Source: Yersinia ruckeri ATCC 29473
GTDB taxonomy: Bacteria; Pseudomonadota; Gammaproteobacteria; Enterobacterales; Enterobacteriaceae
DNA: 64,000 nt
Assembly: GCF_000754815.1 (NCBI RefSeq)
Contig: NZ_KN150747.1
Coordinates: forward strand, 1,519,908 to 1,583,907
Direction: 5' to 3'
Positions within the stretch are counted from its first letter, which is position 1. Each line of letters starts with the position of its first letter. Made by a program: the position numbers and the translations under genes. Shown in pieces: positions 28,179-38,047 of this stretch. The notes beneath the pieces are model-generated. The model was not told where the DNA came from. It saw nothing but the letters and a program-made list of their open reading frames with translations, and made no database searches.

Positions 28179-28934
28179 ATGTGGATTGGTGTTATTAGCC
28201 TGTTTCCTGAGATGTTCCGCGCAATAACCGATTTTGGGGTAACTGGCCGGGCAGTAAAAAATGGCCTGCTGAGCGTGCAGTGTTGGAGTCCTCGTGACTT
28301 CACCTACGATCGGCATCGTACCGTGGATGACCGCCCTTACGGCGGTGGCCCGGGAATGCTGATGATGGTGCAACCCTTACGGGAAGCCATTCATGCAGCA
28401 AAAGCAGCGGCAGGCGAGGGAGCAAAGGTGATTTATCTGTCACCTCAAGGGCGCAAACTGGACCAACAGGGTGTTTGCGAACTGGCAACGAATCAGAAGA
28501 TTATTCTGGTGTGTGGCCGATACGAAGGTATAGATGAGCGCGTAATCAAAACCGAAATTGATGAAGAATGGTCAATTGGTGATTACGTTCTCAGTGGCGG
28601 TGAACTGCCAGCAATGACGTTGATTGATTCTGTATCCCGCTTTATTCCGGGTGTACTGGGTCATAAAGATTCAGCAGAGGAAGATTCCTTTGCTGATGGA
28701 TTGCTGGATTGCCCGCACTATACCCGTCCTGAGGTGTTGGAAGGGATGGAGGTTCCGCCGGTATTACTGTCGGGCAACCATGCTGAGATTCGTCGCTGGC
28801 GCTTAAAGCAGTCGCTGGGCCGTACCTGGCTTAGAAGACCTGAACTTCTGGAAAGCCTAGCTCTGACTGACGAGCAAATGGTGTTGCTGGCTGAGTTCCG
28901 TAAGGAACAAGAGGCCGGAGCGACAGAACTATGA
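28179..28934 (+). CDS. trmD: tRNA (guanine-N1)-methyltransferase TrmD
   Basis: SPOUT methyltransferase that makes m1G37 in tRNAs reading CCN, CGG and CUN codons, preventing frameshifts. 251 residues, E. coli 255. The start [20 protein letters not shown] at the ATG 28179 is the conserved one; the longer open frame from 28122 overlaps rimM and is not used. The trefoil-knot motifs are [25 protein letters not shown] and [15 protein letters not shown]. The ribosome site is poor (GAGTGGA), as in E. coli, where TrmD is made at far lower level than its ribosomal neighbours. Confidence 0.98.
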   Translation: MWIGVISLFPEMFRAITDFGVTGRAVKNGLLSVQCWSPRDFTYDRHRTVDDRPYGGGPGMLMMVQPLREAIHAAKAAAGEGAKVIYLSPQGRKLDQQGVCELATNQKIILVCGRYEGIDERVIKTEIDEEWSIGDYVLSGGELPAMTLIDSVSRFIPGVLGHKDSAEEDSFADGLLDCPHYTRPEVLEGMEVPPVLLSGNHAEIRRWRLKQSLGRTWLRRPELLESLALTDEQMVLLAEFRKEQEAGATEL

Positions 28935-28984
28935 AAGGAACGTTATGCCTTGTGCTAACGATCCTGATATATCAGTTTACCTAG

Positions 28985-29356
<372 letters not shown>

Positions 29357-29394
29357 GGTATAGCTCAGGCTTCATCCAAAAGTTAATAGTTATG

Positions 29395-29427
29395 AAGGGG
29401 TTAGCCATTGGCTGACCCCTTTTTTTA
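29395..29427 (+). terminator. terminator of the rpsP-rplS operon
   Basis: AGGGGTTAGCC pairs with GGCTGACCCCT (one G-U) followed by seven T residues; 39 bases after rplS. Confidence 0.92.
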
Positions 29428-29633
29428 TTTGAGTGGTGGCAACGTGGTGGCAGAGATTTAATCACTGGTGAGAGACATAACAACGCTGCTTTCGTAGACT
29501 TCTTTTAAATTGATGGATTCTGTCTGGATATGGTGGCGCGGATATTCACGCTATTCATTTTCAGGAACCTAATTGCGAGCAATGGGAGTCGCAAAATAAG
29601 GTAACAGCAGAGATAAGAAAAGAGGTGCAAATA

Positions 29634-29657
29634 TTAGCGTGGCCAGTGCCACGCTAA
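29634..29657. terminator. hairpin after the ydiY-like gene
   Basis: Perfect 10-base stem TTAGCGTGGC / GCCACGCTAA with a CAGT loop, 26 bases after the minus-strand stop. The T run on the minus strand is weak (ATATTTG); on the plus strand the sequence after it is GAGTATTTATT. Confidence 0.6.
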
Positions 29658-29682
29658 GAGTATTTATTCACTATTTGGTCGA

Positions 29683-30450
29683 TTATAGACCGTAAACCAG
29701 GGTTACTGATGTGGTGGTATCAGTATTTTTTGGGGCGCTGGCCGGTGGTTTGGTATTGTAAGTTACGATGTAAGCCAGGCGCAGAGCAAAGCTTTTATTG
29801 ATTGCTACGTTCAATGCCGTTTCAGAGTTCAGCGTAGTATCTTCGTTAGCCAGAGCAGAAACACCTTCACTCAATACGGTATTATCAGTCAATTGATAGG
29901 TATAATTTGCGCCAGCGTAAGCCAGTGCGTTTGTTTCACGACCACCGCGATAGAATTCGTCATGGCGTACGCCGGGACCAAATTCTACCCGCAGATCGTG
30001 TAAACCACCCGACAATACTTGGCGGCCATAGCCGGTAGTCACGACAGAACGGGAATCATAGCCGTTATAGCGATCATTCAGCCAACTGGCTTGCCCGAAT
30101 ATGTAGTTGCGATCGGTCAGGTTGTAACGCGTGCGCCCACCTAACTGATAACGTTCAGAGGACCTCACCTCATTGGAGCTAGTGTTTCTTGCTGACCCCC
30201 AAAGGCTATAGGCGGTATTCGGCTGGAACCAGGTTAAGGTCGAGTTGGCTGTCAGGGTTGAGTTATTAGTATTTCCTGATTGAGCGTTATAACCCGCCTC
30301 TACATTGCCAACAAAACTGTGTTTAGCCGTAGATGGGTCATCAAGAGCAGTAAACACCGTTGCATCTGCAAATGCGGATGTTGTAAATAATGAAATGGCT
30401 AACGTACTGAAATAAAAAGGTAACGCCTTGGTGTGACGCAAAGAAAACAT
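29683..30450 (-). CDS. ydiY: YdiY-like outer membrane beta-barrel protein (DUF481)
   Basis: A DUF481 outer membrane protein similar to E. coli YdiY (252 residues), function unknown. I placed the start at the ATG 30450, because GGAAG lies upstream and a clean signal peptide follows (FSLRHTKALPFYFS...TTSAFA, cut before DATVF); the longer frame from 30495 only adds residues before the signal. The 255-residue product has alternating polar/hydrophobic strands, with the family features FVGNVEAGYNAQSGNT, NYIFGQASWLNDRYNGYDSR and VEFGPGVRHDEF, and ends in an aromatic-plus-Leu barrel signal (TLVYGL). In E. coli ydiY is acid-inducible; regulation here is not visible. Confidence 0.85.
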   Translation of the reverse strand: MFSLRHTKALPFYFSTLAISLFTTSAFADATVFTALDDPSTAKHSFVGNVEAGYNAQSGNTNNSTLTANSTLTWFQPNTAYSLWGSARNTSSNEVRSSERYQLGGRTRYNLTDRNYIFGQASWLNDRYNGYDSRSVVTTGYGRQVLSGGLHDLRVEFGPGVRHDEFYRGGRETNALAYAGANYTYQLTDNTVLSEGVSALANEDTTLNSETALNVAINKSFALRLAYIVTYNTKPPASAPKNTDTTTSVTLVYGL

Positions 30451-30742
30451 AGTGCTTCCATGGTGAAAAAATAAAATTGAGAATGCGGGCAGCATTGTAG
30501 CAACTTGCGATCAAACTTATTCATAAGATATTGCCTATCTTCAAAGAAGTTATATCAAATGACTTTTAAAGATAAGATTATTATTGGCAATTGCTTAGAG
30601 TGAGGGAAATTAATGGCAAAGAGAGCAGTCAAAAAGTTATAAACCCTATTTATGTAAATTAATAAGTAATAGTTTTGTCGCCCAATATTTTATTTTTTCG
30701 CGTTAACTCATCCGATTTAACTTAACTGGGTGGTTTTTTTTT

Positions 30743-30770
30743 AAAAAAAGGGGCCATCTTTCAGCCCCTT
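30743..30770 (-). terminator. dcuB terminator
   Basis: On the minus strand AAGGGGC, loop TGAAAGAT, GGCCCCTT followed by TTTTTAAAAAAAA-type tract; five bases after the dcuB stop. The rest of the 324-base gap to the ydiY-like gene is AT-rich and shows nothing else. Confidence 0.85.
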
Positions 30771-30774
30771 ACTT

Positions 30775-32118
30775 TTACATGAATGTAGTCACCAGTAGAT
30801 AGCCGGTAATGCAGGAACAAGCCACGCCAATCAACCCAGGGATGATAAAGCTGTGGTTAATAATAAAACGGCCAATCTTAGTCGTACCTGAGCGGTCAAA
30901 GCCAATGCAGGCTAGATCGCTAGGGTAAGTTGGCAACACAAAATAACCATAGGCTGCAGGGAAGAATGCAATCAGCATTTTTGGATCGACGCCTAACTGC
31001 AAGCCCATTGGTGCAATAGCTGCTAATGCTGCGGCTTGGCTATTCACTAACTTGGAAACTAAAAATAGCACAATGGCGTAAGTCCAAGGCTGACTTTTTA
31101 CCACGTCTTCCAGCACCAGTTTCAAGTCTTCCATATGAGCCTGGAAAAAGGTATCACTCATCCAAGCGACACCAAATACTGAGAAAATGGCGACCATCCC
31201 GGCTTTAAAAACGGCACCGTTAGCGATATCGCTGGGTTTTACTTTACAACCTATAAGAATAACTGCGCCGGCAATTAACATCATCATCTGGATAACCAGA
31301 TTCATCGATAAGGGTTTGAATATACCTTTTACTTCATATGCCGGACGTAAATCACCAAATGCACCTAATAACACGACAATGGCAATAGCACTGAAAAATA
31401 TCCAGGTAGACCAGTAAGCTTGTTTGGGGAAAACCTGATTGAGTAAGGTATCATTACTGCCATAAATGAAGGCACGTTGTTCTGGATCTTTAATCCGCGC
31501 CTGAAAATCAGGATCCTTATCTAAATCTTTACCACGACGCAAGCTCCACAATGCTGCAGCCAGCACACCAACTAATGACGCGGGAACAGAAACTGCCAGA
31601 ATTTCCAATATGCTGTAGGCATGGCCGATGCCATGGGCTGCGCCAATAATAGAAACCAGAGAAACGACAGCCACCGACACGGGTGATGCCGTAATTGCCA
31701 TTTGTGAAGCGACGGAAGCGACCGCCATTGGCCGTTCAGGGCGAATTCCTTTTTTTATCGCAATATCAGAAATGATCGGGAACATGGTATAAACCACATG
31801 TCCAGTCCCGCATAAAAAGGTTAATGTCCAGGTAGTAAAGGGTGCTAATAGCGTAATATGTTGCGGATGTCGGCGTAATAAACGTTCGGCAAATTGCATC
31901 ATAACATTTAATCCGCCAGCGGTTTGTAATACGGAAGCACAACCAATAACAGCTAATATCGTCAGCATGACATCAACTGGTGGTTTACCCGGTTCAAGGC
32001 CAAATATAAAGGTTAAAATAAACAGGCCGATCCCACTAATAAGGCCAAGCCCCATGCCCCCAAAGCGAGTACCTACCAGTAGGCACATAATAATAATTGC
32101 AAATTGCAGCGTTATCAT
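30775..32118 (-). CDS. dcuB: anaerobic C4-dicarboxylate transporter DcuB
   Basis: Fumarate/succinate antiporter used in anaerobic fumarate respiration. 447 residues, E. coli DcuB 446. It follows DcuB more closely than DcuA: GLEPGKPPVDVMLTILAVIG near the N-terminus, CGTGHVVYTMFPII, IRPERPMAVASVASQMAITA, KDLDKDPDFQ, KLVNSQAAALAAIAPMGL and the end region LPTYPSDLACIGFDRSGTTK. Ten or more hydrophobic helices. The ATG at 32118 has AAAGGAT upstream. In E. coli dcuB is induced by FNR and DcuSR without oxygen; a possible FNR half-matching site is seen upstream here. Confidence 0.93.
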   Translation of the reverse strand: MITLQFAIIIMCLLVGTRFGGMGLGLISGIGLFILTFIFGLEPGKPPVDVMLTILAVIGCASVLQTAGGLNVMMQFAERLLRRHPQHITLLAPFTTWTLTFLCGTGHVVYTMFPIISDIAIKKGIRPERPMAVASVASQMAITASPVSVAVVSLVSIIGAAHGIGHAYSILEILAVSVPASLVGVLAAALWSLRRGKDLDKDPDFQARIKDPEQRAFIYGSNDTLLNQVFPKQAYWSTWIFFSAIAIVVLLGAFGDLRPAYEVKGIFKPLSMNLVIQMMMLIAGAVILIGCKVKPSDIANGAVFKAGMVAIFSVFGVAWMSDTFFQAHMEDLKLVLEDVVKSQPWTYAIVLFLVSKLVNSQAAALAAIAPMGLQLGVDPKMLIAFFPAAYGYFVLPTYPSDLACIGFDRSGTTKIGRFIINHSFIIPGLIGVACSCITGYLLVTTFM

Positions 32119-32603
32119 AACTATCCTTTGTATTTTTCGGTATTAAAAGAGGCTATTAGCCAATCCTGGTTTTAAATGACATAGATTTATTTACTGCAAC
32201 CATCAAAGCACAGATCGCTAAAGTAAAAACTTGGCTAATATCAAGGGAGTGTTTTTTATTTAATGAATGAATTAAAACCGAGAGCAAGATCTTGTTTTTA
32301 TTATTTTTTATCGATAAAAAAGAATAGGGATAATTGGCGTTATGATAACGGAGAATTAATGTCAATAATTTGTTTTAATATTGTTCTTTATGATGATGCG
32401 TGTTGAGTTCGTGGTTATATTATTTTGACCAGTGTCGTTCCAGCATTTCGATATTAGCGGAGTTTATACTATTTTCAGTGTTGCCATATTCTCATCATGG
32501 AGAATGATAAATCACTGAGTAAACGAAGAGTATTAGATTTTTATATTTTATTGGGTGAGATTTTCAGCATGACTTTTGCTGGTTTTTTATTAAAACGATA
32601 AGG
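32119..32603. other. intergenic region between btsR-like gene and dcuB
   Basis: About 485 AT-rich bases that must contain the dcuB promoter. A 34-codon plus-strand frame at 32497-32601 lacks a ribosome site and is not called. No other gene, repeat or RNA is visible. Confidence 0.5.
32231..32244. promoter_or_regulatory. possible FNR site upstream of dcuB
   Basis: TTGGCTAATATCAA compared with the FNR consensus TTGAT-N4-ATCAA: right half perfect, left half TTG only. It is about 115 bases upstream of the dcuB start, which fits the known anaerobic control of dcuB in E. coli. Weak evidence. Confidence 0.35.
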
Positions 32604-33320
32604 TTACGTAATTCCAAGCTTTTCTTTTAGTGTTTTAAGATAACGTCGACTAACTGGAATATGTTTCCCCGTACGCGTCACCACTTCAGCAGAACCATTA
32701 TCCAGTAGCTGTATTTCCCTCAGTTGCTCAGTATTCACCATATATTGGCGATGACAGCGAATAAACGGCGTTTTTTCCTCCAGTGTTTTCAGCGAAAGTT
32801 GGGTATACCCAGATTGAATCACGCCAACGACATGTACGCCGCTTAGTTCAGAACTGAGGTATTCGACCTCTTCTATTTTCAGCAAAAATATTCGGTTATG
32901 GCCAGAGCAGGGGATATGTCTAAGCATCGGCTCAGTGATTTTGTGTAAATTATTATTTACATTCAAGCCGCGGCGTAACCGGGTCAGTGTTTTTGCTAAT
33001 CGTTGCTGATCGAGCGGTTTTAACAGATAGTCAAAAGCATGCTCTTCAAACGCTCTAATAGCATATTCGTCGTAAGCGGTAACAAACACAATATGGGGCA
33101 TGTTCTCTGGGTTCAACATGCTGGCTAACTCTAGCCCGTTAATGCGCGGCATTTGAATATCGAGAAAGATAACATCCGGTTGTAACCGTTGAATCGCGGG
33201 GATTGCTTCAATAGCGTTACTGCACTCGGCGATAACCTCAATATCCTGTTCTTCACTCAATCGCTCGCGTAAATCTTCACGGGCGGGTTGTTCATCATCG
33301 ACGATGATCGCTCTCAGCAT
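32604..33320 (-). CDS. btsR: LytTR-type response regulator, BtsR (YehT)-like
   Basis: A 238-residue response regulator. The receiver domain (residues 1-120) has DDEQPARED, the phosphorylation site Asp54 in VIFLDIQMPRINGLEL, and VTAYDEYAIRAFEEHAFDYLLKP. The LytTR DNA-binding domain fills residues 135-238 (FLLKIEEVEYLSSELSGVHV; RCHRQYMVNTEQL; ISVSRRYLKTLKE-type end). It matches E. coli BtsR, which with kinase BtsS controls the pyruvate transporter btsT. The start is ATG 33320, because GGAGG sits 6 bases before it. No histidine kinase gene is next to it, unlike in E. coli; its partner must be elsewhere. Confidence 0.85.
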   Translation of the reverse strand: MLRAIIVDDEQPAREDLRERLSEEQDIEVIAECSNAIEAIPAIQRLQPDVIFLDIQMPRINGLELASMLNPENMPHIVFVTAYDEYAIRAFEEHAFDYLLKPLDQQRLAKTLTRLRRGLNVNNNLHKITEPMLRHIPCSGHNRIFLLKIEEVEYLSSELSGVHVVGVIQSGYTQLSLKTLEEKTPFIRCHRQYMVNTEQLREIQLLDNGSAEVVTRTGKHIPVSRRYLKTLKEKLGIT

Positions 33321-33420
33321 ACTGCCTCCACAAATTTTCCTCATTTTATCATGGTGATTTACTGTCTGGAGAACCAACATTGCAAACTGCGACATCCCGC
33401 AAAGTTAGCTTCAATGTCGC

Positions 33421-33472
33421 TGTAAATTTAGTGGTAATTATTTATTTACATATATGGATTGAAAAGTTTACA
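33421..33472. promoter_or_regulatory. cluster of TyrR-like boxes upstream of aroF
   Basis: Three partial matches to TGTAAA-N6-TTTACA lie in tandem: 33421-33438 (left half TGTAAA perfect), 33433-33450 (GGTAAT...TTTACA) and 33455-33472 (TGGATT...TTTACA). E. coli aroF-tyrA is repressed by TyrR with tyrosine through three boxes in this position. No footprint data; judged by eye. Confidence 0.6.
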
Positions 33473-33553
33473 TGACATGATATTGTGAAGCTCAGAAACA
33501 ACATCGCACACCAAACGACATTCGCTCAACAGAGATAGGTAGGGAATATGATC

Positions 33554-34633
33554 ATGCAAAAAGATGCACTCAATAACGTTCATATCAGTGCTGAACAAAT
33601 ACTGATTACGCCAGAAGAACTGAAAAATCAGTTCCCATTGAGTGAAAATGATCAATATGCAATCGCCTCGGCGCGCAACACTATTGCTGATATCGTTCAG
33701 GGGCGTGACCCACGCTTATTAGTGGTTTGCGGTCCTTGTTCCATTCACGATGTGGATGCTGCGTTGGATTACGCTCGTCACCTGAAACTTCTCTCTGCCG
33801 AATTAAGCGATAGTCTGTATATCGTGATGCGTGTGTACTTTGAAAAACCCAGAACGACCGTGGGTTGGAAAGGGCTAATTAACGATCCGTATATGGATGG
33901 ATCTTTTGATATGGGAGCCGGTTTGCATATTGCTCGCCGTCTGCTACTTGATTTGGTGGGGATGGGGCTGCCGCTGGCAACTGAAGCCCTGGATCCGAAC
34001 AGTCCGCAATACCTGGGTGATTTATTCAGTTGGTCGGCTATTGGTGCTCGTACCACAGAATCACAAACGCACCGCGAAATGGCATCCGGTTTATCGATGC
34101 CCGTTGGCTTTAAAAATGGCACTGATGGCAGTTTGGGTACGGCGATTAATGCGATGCGTGCTGCATCAATGGCACACCGTTTTGTCGGTATCAACCAATC
34201 AGGGCAGGTTTGCCTGTTACAGACGCAGGGCAATCCTGATGGACATGTGATTCTACGTGGTGGTAAGACGCCAAACTACAGTGCTCAAGATGTCGCGCAG
34301 TGTGAAAAACAAATGCAAGAAGCAGGGCTTACTCCATCCTTAATGATAGATTGCAGTCACGGTAACTCAAATAAAGATTTCCGTCGTCAGACGGCGGTGG
34401 CCGAATCAGTGATGGCGCAAATTAAAGACGGTAACCGTTCGATTATTGGTGTGATGCTGGAAAGTAACATTCATGAAGGGAATCAGTCATCTGAGCAACC
34501 AAGAGAATCCATGCATTACGGTGTTTCAGTGACAGATGCGTGTATTAACTGGGAAACGACCGAAACCCTGTTACGCACCATGCATAAAGAGTTAAGCTCG
34601 GTACTGACGGCGCGGACTGTAGGGGAAGAGTAG
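33554..34633 (+). CDS. aroF: DAHP synthase, tyrosine-sensitive type
   Basis: First enzyme of the shikimate pathway, condensing phosphoenolpyruvate and erythrose-4-phosphate. 359 residues, E. coli AroF 356. It starts MQKDALNNVHISAEQILITP as in E. coli; that ATG at 33554 is 8 bases after AGGGA, whereas the ATG at 33548 is only 2 bases after it. Motifs are VVCGPCSIHD (active-site Cys), MRVYFEKPRTTVGWKGLIND, GARTTESQTHREMASGLSMP and MIDCSHGNSNKD. The call of the tyrosine-inhibited isozyme rests on its operon with tyrA and the TyrR-like boxes upstream. Only one codon boundary separates it from tyrA. Confidence 0.96.
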   Translation: MQKDALNNVHISAEQILITPEELKNQFPLSENDQYAIASARNTIADIVQGRDPRLLVVCGPCSIHDVDAALDYARHLKLLSAELSDSLYIVMRVYFEKPRTTVGWKGLINDPYMDGSFDMGAGLHIARRLLLDLVGMGLPLATEALDPNSPQYLGDLFSWSAIGARTTESQTHREMASGLSMPVGFKNGTDGSLGTAINAMRAASMAHRFVGINQSGQVCLLQTQGNPDGHVILRGGKTPNYSAQDVAQCEKQMQEAGLTPSLMIDCSHGNSNKDFRRQTAVAESVMAQIKDGNRSIIGVMLESNIHEGNQSSEQPRESMHYGVSVTDACINWETTETLLRTMHKELSSVLTARTVGEE

Positions 34634-35755
34634 ATGGTGGCTGAACTGACCGCATTGCGCGATCAAATTGATGAAGTGGATAAAGCACTATTGGATTTAT
34701 TAGCCAAGCGACTCAGTCTGGTGGCTGAAGTCGGCGAAGTGAAAAGCCGCTTCGGTTTGCCGATTTATGTACCCGATCGGGAGTCAGCGATGCTGGCTTC
34801 CCGCCGAAAAGAGGCTGAGGCGCTGGGTGTTCCACCTGATTTAATTGAAGATGTTTTACGCCGGATTATGCGTGAGTCATATACCAGTGAGAATGATAAA
34901 GGCTTCAAAACGCTGAATCCAGATTTGCGGCCAGTGGTGATCATTGGCGGTAATGGGCAAATGGGTCAATTGTTCAGCCGGATGCTGCTGCTCTCTGGGT
35001 ATCAGGTCAAAACGCTGGAGCAAGAAGATTGGCCACAGGCCGAATTTATTCTGGCGGATGCTGGTATGGTGATTGTCAGCGTACCGATTCATGCCACCGA
35101 AGAAGTGATTGCTCGTTTACCTAAATTGCCGCCAGATTGTATTTTATTGGATCTGGCCTCGGTGAAAAATCGGCCGTTACAATCAATGCTGGCGGCGCAT
35201 GATGGCCCAGTTGTAGGGCTGCATCCCATGTTTGGGCCAGATGTTGGCAGTTTGGCGAAGCAGGTTGTGGTGTATTGCGATGGACGTCAACCAGAAGCTT
35301 ATCAATGGCTCTTGGAACAGTTGCAAGTCTGGGGCGCGCGGTTACATCGAATCAGTGCCGTTGAACATGATCAGAATATGGCCTTTATTCAGGCTTTGCG
35401 CCATTTTGCAACTTTTGCCTATGGTTTACATCTGGCGGAAGAGAATGTGCAGCTTGAGCAACTGTTAGCACTATCATCGCCTATTTACCGTCTGGAGCTG
35501 GCGATGGTTGGGCGGTTGTTTGCCCAGGATCCGCAGCTTTACGCAGATATTATTATGTCGTCGGAAGATAATTTGGCACTGATTAAGCGCTACTACCAAC
35601 GCTTTGGTGATGCAATCAAACTGTTGGAACAAAGCGACAAACAGGCATTTGTTGCCAGTTTCCAAAAAGTGGAACATTGGTTTGGCGATTACGCCGAGCG
35701 CTTCCTACAGGAAAGTCGCTCACTGCTACGTCAGGCTAATGATAATCGGCAATAA
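34634..35755 (+). CDS. tyrA: bifunctional chorismate mutase/prephenate dehydrogenase (T-protein)
   Basis: Converts chorismate to prephenate and then to 4-hydroxyphenylpyruvate for tyrosine. 373 residues, same as E. coli. The chorismate mutase domain covers residues 1-90 ([36 protein letters not shown]). The dehydrogenase has the NAD-binding start [18 protein letters not shown] near residue 101 and [16 protein letters not shown] and [17 protein letters not shown] further on. The ATG directly follows the aroF TAG, and GGGGAAGAG at the end of aroF is its ribosome site. Confidence 0.98.
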   Translation: MVAELTALRDQIDEVDKALLDLLAKRLSLVAEVGEVKSRFGLPIYVPDRESAMLASRRKEAEALGVPPDLIEDVLRRIMRESYTSENDKGFKTLNPDLRPVVIIGGNGQMGQLFSRMLLLSGYQVKTLEQEDWPQAEFILADAGMVIVSVPIHATEEVIARLPKLPPDCILLDLASVKNRPLQSMLAAHDGPVVGLHPMFGPDVGSLAKQVVVYCDGRQPEAYQWLLEQLQVWGARLHRISAVEHDQNMAFIQALRHFATFAYGLHLAEENVQLEQLLALSSPIYRLELAMVGRLFAQDPQLYADIIMSSEDNLALIKRYYQRFGDAIKLLEQSDKQAFVASFQKVEHWFGDYAERFLQESRSLLRQANDNRQ

Positions 35756-35782
35756 TCAGGGTGATTGATTGAGGCTGGTGAT

Positions 35783-35814
35783 AAAGTCATCCTGTTGCTG
35801 GGATGACTTTTTTA
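35783..35814 (+). terminator. aroF-tyrA terminator
   Basis: AAAGTCATCC, loop TGTTGCTG, GGATGACTTT and a T run; 28 bases after tyrA, between the convergent tyrA and pheA. Confidence 0.9.
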
Positions 35815-35831
35815 TGGGGGTAATAGCGGAT

Positions 35832-36989
35832 TTAACTCGGATTAACCGGTACAACGTTTTCACTTGGATAGCAGCCAAGCACTTTCAATGACCGGGTAAT
35901 CGGCATTAAGTCGCTCAACGCTTTCTGCATGGCCTCTGAACGCAGGTTAGCCTGCACATCAATATAAAACATTTCCTCCCACGGGTTTCCATTGATTGGT
36001 CGGGATTCCAGCTTGGTCATAATGATACCGTGCTCTTTCAATACCAAAAGAGCTTCAACCAATGCACCAGATTGCTGGCCTGTCGCCATAATCAGGGTGG
36101 TTTTGGCCGGAATCTGTTCGGAAACATCGATAGCTTTACGCGCCAGCACGATAAATCGAGTGATATTTTGCTGCTGGTTGGCCAAATCATGTTCCAGTAC
36201 TTGCAAACCGTAGAGTGCGCCTCCGGCTTCGCTGCCTAGTGCCACCGCTTTCGGGGAGTTTAACTGCGCGACTTTCTCCATCGCTGCCGCAGTGCTTTCG
36301 CAATATTCAATTTTCCAGTGTGGAAAGCGATTAATAAATTGGCTGCATTGCTGGAAAGGTTGTGGGTGGCTATAAACCGTTTCAATCTGGTTTAAATCGG
36401 TTTCTGTTGCCGTCAATACACAGTGGTTAATTGGATTAGTTAGCTCGCCAACAATAGACAGGCTGGTGTGCTGGAGTAAGTCGTAGACATCATTGATTGA
36501 GCCGGAACTGGTATTTTCAATCGGTAAAATGGCGTAATCCGCCTGCCCGGTTTCAGCCTGAGTGAAAATATCCTGAAATTTTAGGCAGCCGCACTCAATC
36601 AGACTCTCAAAATGGCGGGCGGCATACTGGCGGGCAGCCAGATGAGAGTAGGAGCCTTTTGGTCCAAGGAAGGCGATTCTGGCAGAATGAGCGGCGGTTT
36701 GATTAAGTTGATGCTGTAACAATGCCTGCTGCGTCAGTACTGAGTCTTCAATAATCAGTTGGAATAAGCGGGTAATATAAAATCCGTCGAGGTCATAAGG
36801 CTTAGCCGCAGTAATCAGCGCCGCTAGCAAATCGCGCTCCCGCTCTTTATCACGAATAGGACGGTGACTGTGTTGTTTGGCTCGTGCAACTTCAACGGCT
36901 AATTCACGCCGTTCCGCTAATAGTGCCAGCAGCTTTAAATCTAATGCGCTGATGCATTCTCGTAGCACCAGTAACGGCTTATCTGTCAT
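35832..36989 (-). CDS. pheA: bifunctional chorismate mutase/prephenate dehydratase (P-protein)
   Basis: Makes phenylpyruvate from chorismate for phenylalanine synthesis. 385 residues, E. coli 386. Chorismate mutase is at residues 1-95 ([20 protein letters not shown]), prephenate dehydratase at about 105-285 ([36 protein letters not shown]), and the ACT regulatory domain at about 300-376 with the Phe-binding phrase [20 protein letters not shown]. Expression is set by the pheL attenuator upstream, visible in the sequence. Convergent with tyrA. Confidence 0.98.
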   Translation of the reverse strand: MTDKPLLVLRECISALDLKLLALLAERRELAVEVARAKQHSHRPIRDKERERDLLAALITAAKPYDLDGFYITRLFQLIIEDSVLTQQALLQHQLNQTAAHSARIAFLGPKGSYSHLAARQYAARHFESLIECGCLKFQDIFTQAETGQADYAILPIENTSSGSINDVYDLLQHTSLSIVGELTNPINHCVLTATETDLNQIETVYSHPQPFQQCSQFINRFPHWKIEYCESTAAAMEKVAQLNSPKAVALGSEAGGALYGLQVLEHDLANQQQNITRFIVLARKAIDVSEQIPAKTTLIMATGQQSGALVEALLVLKEHGIIMTKLESRPINGNPWEEMFYIDVQANLRSEAMQKALSDLMPITRSLKVLGCYPSENVVPVNPS

Positions 36990-37027
36990 AGGTCTGCCTT
37001 ATTATATTCTCAGAATGATTTATGCAT

Positions 37028-37054
37028 AAAAAAAGCCTCCCGCTTGGGAGGCTT
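37028..37054 (-). promoter_or_regulatory. pheA attenuator terminator
   Basis: On the minus strand AAGCCTCCC-AAGC-GGGAGGCTT followed by seven T residues, between pheL and pheA. A second GGGAGGC (at 37092-37098, just after the pheL stop) can pair with the left arm as antiterminator, the classical attenuation layout. Confidence 0.92.
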
Positions 37055-37101
37055 GTTTGTTCGTCTTCGCATTCTTTATCACACGACGAAACGCCTCCCA
37101 A

Positions 37102-37149
37102 TCAGGGGAAGGTAAAAAAGAATGCGAAGAAAAACACTTTGTGGTTCAT
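37102..37149 (-). CDS. pheL: pheA leader peptide PheL
   Basis: Fifteen residues, MNHKVFFFAFFFTFP, with seven phenylalanines; E. coli PheL has the same FFFAFFFTFP ending. Stalling at Phe codons when Phe-tRNA is scarce favours the antiterminator and expression of pheA. Too short for normal gene calling. Confidence 0.96.
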   Translation of the reverse strand: MNHKVFFFAFFFTFP

Positions 37150-37207
37150 GGTATGACCTAATAAATGGTGACTAAAGTTAACTTAACCGTCGCAGGTTAT
37201 GGCGTCA

Positions 37208-37233
37208 ATAAAAAACGCGCCCGAAGGCGCGTT
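37208..37233 (-). terminator. raiA terminator
   Basis: On the minus strand AACGCGCC-TTCG-GGCGCGTT followed by a T-rich run; 27 bases after the raiA stop. Confidence 0.9.
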
Positions 37234-37259
37234 AGATCCTCAATAAGATGGTCTACCCG

Positions 37260-37604
37260 TTACTCTTCCTGTTCAGGTTCCTCAATCAGATTGACATCTT
37301 TGATACTGGCTGCAGTACGTCGCGCTTCACCTTTATGCTGAACTTTATTGAGTTGTCGTTCGAGTTTCGCGATTAGCTCGTTGATTGCGGCGTACATATC
37401 ATCATGCTTGGCACTGGCAACCAAAGGGCCGTTAGGCGTACTGATGGTGGCATCAACGACAAATCCTTCAGGGTCTTTAGACAGCACGATATGTGGATTG
37501 ATCAGTTGGGCCTGCCATTTATCCAGTTTGGTCAGACGGTCTTCAACATGCTTACGAATTGCTGGGGTAATATCCATTTGTTTGCTGGTAATGTTGACTG
37601 TCAT
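37260..37604 (-). CDS. raiA: ribosome-associated inhibitor RaiA (YfiA, protein Y)
   Basis: Stationary-phase and cold-shock factor that sits in the 30S decoding channel and keeps 70S ribosomes idle. 114 residues, E. coli 113. The HPF fold is seen in [40 protein letters not shown] and [22 protein letters not shown]; the acidic extension EEPEQEE at the end separates RaiA from short HPF. GAGGTAAG precedes the ATG. It stands alone between pheL and bamD as in E. coli. Confidence 0.97.
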   Translation of the reverse strand: MTVNITSKQMDITPAIRKHVEDRLTKLDKWQAQLINPHIVLSKDPEGFVVDATISTPNGPLVASAKHDDMYAAINELIAKLERQLNKVQHKGEARRTAASIKDVNLIEEPEQEE

Positions 37605-38047
37605 ATGACTTACCTCTTTGTCTTGTCCGTCTTGGATAACTTCAGCATACCTCTCTTTTCAACAAATAGAATGATCTAAATCACATTTATTTGTCACGTT
37701 TTGCAAAGACAGATTGAACTGTGAGCCTTTCTAGATAAAGTGATTTAAGGGATTGAATTATTGGATAAAGTATTGCAGCATCGATAGGTATGTCCCGCTG
37801 TGTTTTGTTAAACTTTCCGATTTATAACAACCATCATTGAACAACCATTATTGGCTAATGCCAACCAAACTCCATTCGTTGAAAGAATAATGCGGCTTTG
37901 CTGCAGACGGTGATTAGCATGACGAATTTAACGCTATTCCTTATTGTGTAGCAACAATGGGGATTACCGTAAATCGCAGGGGGCAAGAACAAAAACGGCA
38001 GCTTAACTTTAAGCTGCCGTTTATTTTATATTGGTAACGAGGAACGG
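37605..38047. other. intergenic region between raiA and bamD
   Basis: About 440 bases, AT-rich, holding the raiA promoter side and the bamD terminator; no gene or RNA is recognisable. Confidence 0.5.
37995..38020. terminator. bamD terminator
   Basis: ACGGCAGCTT-AACTTT-AAGCTGCCGT; on the minus strand followed by TTTTTGTTC, on the plus strand by TTATTTTAT. 28 bases after the bamD stop. Confidence 0.85.

Noticed and set aside
32497-32601. Plus-strand 34-codon frame (MENDKSLSKRRVLDFYILLG...) followed by a hairpin-like TTTTTT
   Set aside because: No ribosome site and no promoter seen; the hairpin stem is only five bases.
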